Shown piece by piece: positions 57,206 through 60,575 of a stretch of DNA of 60,575 bases. Where the stretch lies: positions 1 through 60,575 of the forward strand of contig NPFB01000002.1 in NCBI GenBank assembly GCA_014084085.1, read 5' to 3'. Every line of letters starts with the position of its first letter. Positions within the stretch are counted from its first letter, which is position 1. Made by a program: the position numbers and the translations under genes. This DNA comes from Hondaea fermentalgiana (Eukaryota; Sar; Bigyra; Thraustochytrida; Thraustochytriidae). The notes beneath the pieces are model-generated. The model was not told the origin of the DNA. It saw only the letters and a program-made list of their open reading frames with translations, and ran no database searches.

Positions 57206-57465
57206 ACTCGCGGCAAGTGCCATCCGGAAACGAACGAGAGCTCGTTTCCCTAACGATAGATAGAAAACAGTCATGTATAATACAATCATAGAAATGACAC
57301 CTATTTACTACTCACTCACTGGCACTCACTCACTCACTTACTCACTTTTTTTCACATTGGAAAAGTTACTCACCGTAACCCCCTGACTGACTGACTGACT
57401 GTGCATCAGCCTTGTTTTATCTTCGAGCCTTCAAACCATGTCCCGTAATCCCGTGTTCCCGAAAA
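57206..57465. other. Convergent 3' region between PP2C and WD40 genes
   Basis: This 260 bp segment contains ACTC-type short repeats (about 57308-57345) and CTGA repeats near 57383-57400. No gene was seen. Confidence 0.5.
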
Positions 57466-58653
57466 TTATTCAACGCCAAACGAACTGCAAGCATGCGGGT
57501 AATTTGTTACGAGACTCACATTTCCATCCTCGCTAGCAGCAGCGAGTACTGCTGGATCACCGCAGGAAAAGCTCACAGCGCGAATGGCGCCCTTGTGTTG
57601 ATGGAGAACACCCCGTGAAGAAAGGGAAGACCACTGATAGGCGCGCACACTCCCATCCCAACAGCCCACGGCGACGAGGTCAAGATCAGCGCGCACCGCA
57701 ATCCCCGATGCGCCTTGGCGCGATGCTGACGTCGGCCCTGACTCGCGTAAAGGAGCCCTTCGGTCAACGCACTTGGCTTTGCGCTTGGTCAAATCTACAA
57801 TAAAAGGCGCAAACTCAGAATCTGCGCCCACTGCAGCCCCAAGATATTTGTGCGGTTTCCCAGCGCCAGCTGAGACAATGCTCATAGCAATAGGAACCTC
57901 GCGTGAGAGGGCGTGGAGACAGACTTCTACAGCCCATGCCTTCTTCTCAAGCTCATAGATGCCAAGAGATCCACACTCGAAAAGCGCAAACAACACGCGA
58001 TCTTGGAAACAGAGACTCATGCAGAGACCTAGGCTTGCATCTCGCTGTGAAACGTCACGAGGTAGTGCCCCTCGGTCCATGTAGTCTCGCAAGATTGCTT
58101 CGCTGGAAATCTCCTCCTCAAGATCCCCAGTAGATAAGTTCCAGAGAGCCAACTTGCCATCCTCCCCCTTGGGACAAGCAAATCGCACGTCTGAAGCGCT
58201 CAAGAGGCAAAAGCCGAATGAACTCGTTTGCGCAGTCCACCGGGGCTCCAACGATTGTGCCGTCCAAGCCCGGACCTTTCCATCACGTCCCTGGCTAAGC
58301 ACCAAGGTTTGTCTTGTGTCGCCAGTAGAAGTATTGGCATCTTCAGCATTTGACGAGGGCTCGGACACATCGAGCGCTGTCACATAAAGGACCCCAAACT
58401 CCCCGTCATGAGCAGCCTCCTGCGTGAGCGTCGCGCGACGTGTATACGTGTCCCACACGCGAAGCGTGCCAGCTGCGTCGCCCGTAACCACGCGCTCGGG
58501 CTCTGCTGCGCCCTCCTGGGCGCCGTCGCCAGTCGCGCCCGTGTCGCTGGCCTTTTGCGCGACGCGGGGAAGAAAGCACACGGCTTGCACCGCCTCCGCG
58601 TGCCGCAGCAGCGTCGCCTGCCCGCTCCGAGTCGCCGCTGCGAGCGTCGCCAT
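57466..58653 (-). CDS. WD40 protein, GNB1L/ASTRA-associated type
   Basis: The frame opens at a TTG, but the first ATG is at 58653, giving 395 residues. WD40 blades are visible as GDAAGTLRVWDTYTRRATL, GRDGKVRAWTAQSLEPRW, EDGKLALWNLSTGDLEEEI, LDLVAVGCWDGSVRAYQW and AVSFSCGDPAVLAAASEDG. The last two blades resemble GNB1L, the animal counterpart of the yeast ASTRA subunit Asa1, which supports PIKK-family kinase maturation with TTT proteins. The chain ends soon after the seventh blade's core, without the usual closing WD strand. An unrecognised short 3' intron (GTGAGT near 57521) might restore one. The gene is divergent from the PhoD-like gene, with 291 bp between starts. Confidence 0.75.
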   Translation of the reverse strand: MATLAAATRSGQATLLRHAEAVQAVCFLPRVAQKASDTGATGDGAQEGAAEPERVVTGDAAGTLRVWDTYTRRATLTQEAAHDGEFGVLYVTALDVSEPSSNAEDANTSTGDTRQTLVLSQGRDGKVRAWTAQSLEPRWTAQTSSFGFCLLSASDVRFACPKGEDGKLALWNLSTGDLEEEISSEAILRDYMDRGALPRDVSQRDASLGLCMSLCFQDRVLFALFECGSLGIYELEKKAWAVEVCLHALSREVPIAMSIVSAGAGKPHKYLGAAVGADSEFAPFIVDLTKRKAKCVDRRAPLRESGPTSASRQGASGIAVRADLDLVAVGCWDGSVRAYQWSSLSSRGVLHQHKGAIRAVSFSCGDPAVLAAASEDGNVSLVTNYPHACSSFGVE

Positions 58654-58944
58654 GAGGAAGCCGCACAAGCGAGCAAATACCGATCTGCCTCGACCGCCTC
58701 TTGATCATCGATCTGCCTGCTCGATCTTGGCAGCAGTACGGCATCTTCAAGCGGTCCCCTTGTCCGGAGCGCGGACTCGTTCGCTAGCTTGCTCGCACGC
58801 CTGTGCACAAGCGCCCGAGCAGGTTAGCGAGCGAGAAGGAAGCTAGCGAGCGAGCGAACGAACAAGCACGCGAGAAAGCGAGTCCCTTCTCTCGTAGTAC
58901 TCGGCAAGAACGAGCAGCAAGCCAGCGAGAGAGACTTCCTCGCC
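58654..58944. promoter_or_regulatory. Compact divergent promoter between WD40 and PhoD-like genes
   Basis: Only 291 bp separate the two ATGs, so the genes must share regulatory sequence. AGCGAGCGA-type repeats lie near 58828-58860. No core element was identified. Confidence 0.5.
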
Positions 58945-60291
58945 ATGGTTGGAAAACTGCTGCTGCACGTCTTGCCTGGGCTTGTACTGGCACTCGAGAT
59001 CGCGGCAACAGCGGCAGCATCGGCTCCTCGCAGCGGGTTCCGTATCGATTTTGGGAGCTGCAACAACGTTAACCTCTCGCAGCCGCTCTGGCCTCTCATC
59101 GTGGAACGCGCTCCAGACGCCTGGGTCTGGGGCGGGGACAATATCTACGCAGACTGGAGGCCCCGCACCGGCGAGGCCTTTCTCAAAGTCCTCAAGGAGG
59201 ACCAGGAGCTCGTCAAAAAGTACTTCCCGCAACCGCCATGGTACGGGGCCACGCCAGAGATCCTTGCCACCTTGTACAAGAGGCAGCTCGAAATGCCAGG
59301 ATACCAAGACCTGCTCCGTACAGTTGGCGCTGAAAATGTCCACGGCATCTGGGACGATCACGACTATGGGATCAACGATGGCGGAAGCGAGTACGAGCAT
59401 CGCGAGGCGTCGCAAGAGGCATTTCTCAAGTTCATGGGCGTGCCCCAGGACGACCCTAGATGGACACGCGCAGGAATTTACGCAGACGTTGACTTGGCAG
59501 ATGGCCGTGTCAAGCTTATCTTGCTCGATAATCGCTACCATCGTGACGAGTACTCGGCTTCGGGCGACATGCTTGGCGAGGAACAGTGGACATGGCTCGA
59601 AAAGACGCTCACGGAGACCAAAGCCGACTTTAACGTGCTCGTGAGCGGTATTCAAGTACTCCCACGCATGTTTTTGCGCAGTACCAAGGGCGAGAACTGG
59701 GAGCGCATGCCCAAGAGCCGGGCGCGGCTCATGAAGCTGCTCACTGAATCCTCAGCTCAAGGCGTCTTTTTCCTCAGTGGAGACGTCCACATGGCCGAGC
59801 TCATGAGCGCAAATCTTACATGTGGAGACAACGCTCGCTTTGTCGTGCCGGAAATGACGAGCTCCGGCATGACGCACTCGTGGAAGACGTATCCGCGGCT
59901 CATGACCTGGGCCATGCAGTGCGCCCATCGTATTCTTCCTTGGCAGGAAACAATGGATTACTACCTGGATCTCAACTTTGGAGAACTCGACTTTGACGAG
60001 AACTTTTCCCAGGTCACAATGCGCATCTTTGACGTACGCGGCGATATTCGGATCGAGCGCACATGGCGTGCAGATGAACTCAAGCCTGCGGCAGGGTTTC
60101 AGGCTTGCGAGGAGGTTGGCTTTCGCGGCCCACCTCCTGCCAAAACGATCGAGCTTGGGTTTGTCGCACTCTGGTTCGCTGCCACGCTCACCCCGGTCTT
60201 GGCGTTCTTCGCCGTCGCTGGTATGCTGCTTTACTTCCTTATGAAGCTTTGCTGCGGAGCACAGACCTCGTCAAAGCCGAAGCAGGCATAG
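58945..60291 (+). CDS. PhoD-like metallophosphatase with signal peptide and C-terminal membrane anchor
   Basis: The 448-residue protein starts in GCCATGG. Residues 1 to about 25 form a signal peptide ending near AATAAA-SAP. The catalytic domain has FGSCNN, WGGDNIYADW (metal ligands), WDDHDYGINDGG (the His/Asp pair that defines PhoD-like enzymes), LLDNRYHRD and SGDVHMAEL (the metal-binding GDVH). A C-terminal hydrophobic helix (about 400-436) is followed by a short CC-containing tail. The enzyme would be a type I membrane protein with its active site outside the cytosol, hydrolysing phosphate mono- or diesters in the secretory pathway or at the surface. Substrate is unknown. It is a single exon. 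Confidence 0.9.
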   Translation: MVGKLLLHVLPGLVLALEIAATAAASAPRSGFRIDFGSCNNVNLSQPLWPLIVERAPDAWVWGGDNIYADWRPRTGEAFLKVLKEDQELVKKYFPQPPWYGATPEILATLYKRQLEMPGYQDLLRTVGAENVHGIWDDHDYGINDGGSEYEHREASQEAFLKFMGVPQDDPRWTRAGIYADVDLADGRVKLILLDNRYHRDEYSASGDMLGEEQWTWLEKTLTETKADFNVLVSGIQVLPRMFLRSTKGENWERMPKSRARLMKLLTESSAQGVFFLSGDVHMAELMSANLTCGDNARFVVPEMTSSGMTHSWKTYPRLMTWAMQCAHRILPWQETMDYYLDLNFGELDFDENFSQVTMRIFDVRGDIRIERTWRADELKPAAGFQACEEVGFRGPPPAKTIELGFVALWFAATLTPVLAFFAVAGMLLYFLMKLCCGAQTSSKPKQA

Positions 60292-60523
60292 TGAGTTCTT
60301 GCACAAGTCAAAAGACAATGCGCATGATCATCCTTTCAATCCATCGCTAAAATTACCGTCAGTGGATAATATCCATTATTCCTCTTTATTGAAGGCTTGA
60401 CATGTCATGCGCGTCGCTCGTAGTTTTGGCGAAGACGATGGTGATGATCTCATCTTCAATTAAGTCAGTCCCGTAGTGAACAAGCAATGTGCTCGAAATA
60501 AAAAAATAACTTTTGCATCAAGT

Positions 60524-60575
<52 letters not shown>
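60292..60575. other. 3' flank of the PhoD-like gene with AATAAA and a terminal microsatellite
   Basis: AATAAA occurs at about 60497, roughly 200 bp after the stop, and could serve as a polyadenylation signal. A (TTCT)n microsatellite fills 60523-60575 and runs off the window edge, so its full length is unknown. Confidence 0.6.
60523..60575. repeat. (TTCT)n microsatellite at the window edge
   Basis: At least 13 uninterrupted TTCT units, truncated by the end of the window. Confidence 0.95.

Noticed and set aside
1..60575. tRNA, rRNA or transposable element
   Set aside because: No tRNA B-box context, rRNA core or reverse transcriptase/transposase motif was recognised by eye; a tRNAscan/RepeatMasker run would be decisive.

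Overview
The window is nuclear DNA from a gene-dense, intron-poor eukaryote. Most genes are long single open frames (up to 2,115 codons) encoding clearly eukaryotic proteins: MCM4, LSM6, a GBF1/GNOM-type Sec7 GEF, an ASTRA-type WD40 protein, a PPM1G-like PP2C, and an ankyrin/RyR/polycystin-like channel. The few introns have GTACGT/GTAAGT donors. Gene structure, base composition and the channel and actin-fragmin-kinase families suggest a heterotrophic protist, most likely a stramenopile of the labyrinthulomycete (thraustochytrid) type. That placement is inference; no rRNA or organelle marker is present.

Layout. 1-5.2 kb: a thioredoxin-fold protein, a quinone oxidoreductase, and an actin-fragmin-kinase/HAD fusion. 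5.3-6.4 kb: a decayed coding remnant. 7.0-10.1 kb: three tandem three-exon paralogues for small Cys-rich proteins, recognisable only after splicing. 10.8-22.6 kb: MCM4, a GDP-mannose-type nucleotide-sugar transporter, intron-containing LSM6, and a large GBF1-like ARF-GEF. 23.3 kb: a frameshifted fragment of phosphoglucomutase. 24.1-29.7 kb: one spliced minus-strand gene whose LRR region is an array of eleven single-repeat exons, followed by one long exon carrying Roc, COR and TIR domains. 30.4-32.1 kb: the intact phosphoglucomutase. 33.3-39.6 kb: a channel whose N-terminus is a nicotinamidase-like domain without its catalytic triad. 39.7-47.8 kb: two large low-complexity-rich proteins. 47.8-55.3 kb: a gene-poor, microsatellite-rich stretch. 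55.3-60.6 kb: a PP2C, a GNB1L-like WD40 protein and a PhoD-like membrane phosphatase.

The strongest candidates for undescribed biology are the LRR-Roc-COR-TIR gene, an NLR-like receptor design that joins a Roco GTPase to a TIR domain with its catalytic Glu retained, and the pseudo-nicotinamidase/ankyrin/UBR-like/RyR channel. The first could consume NAD and release nicotinamide; the second carries what looks like a converted nicotinamide-binding fold. Their closeness (about 3.6 kb between gene ends, with PGM between) makes a functional link worth testing but does not show one.
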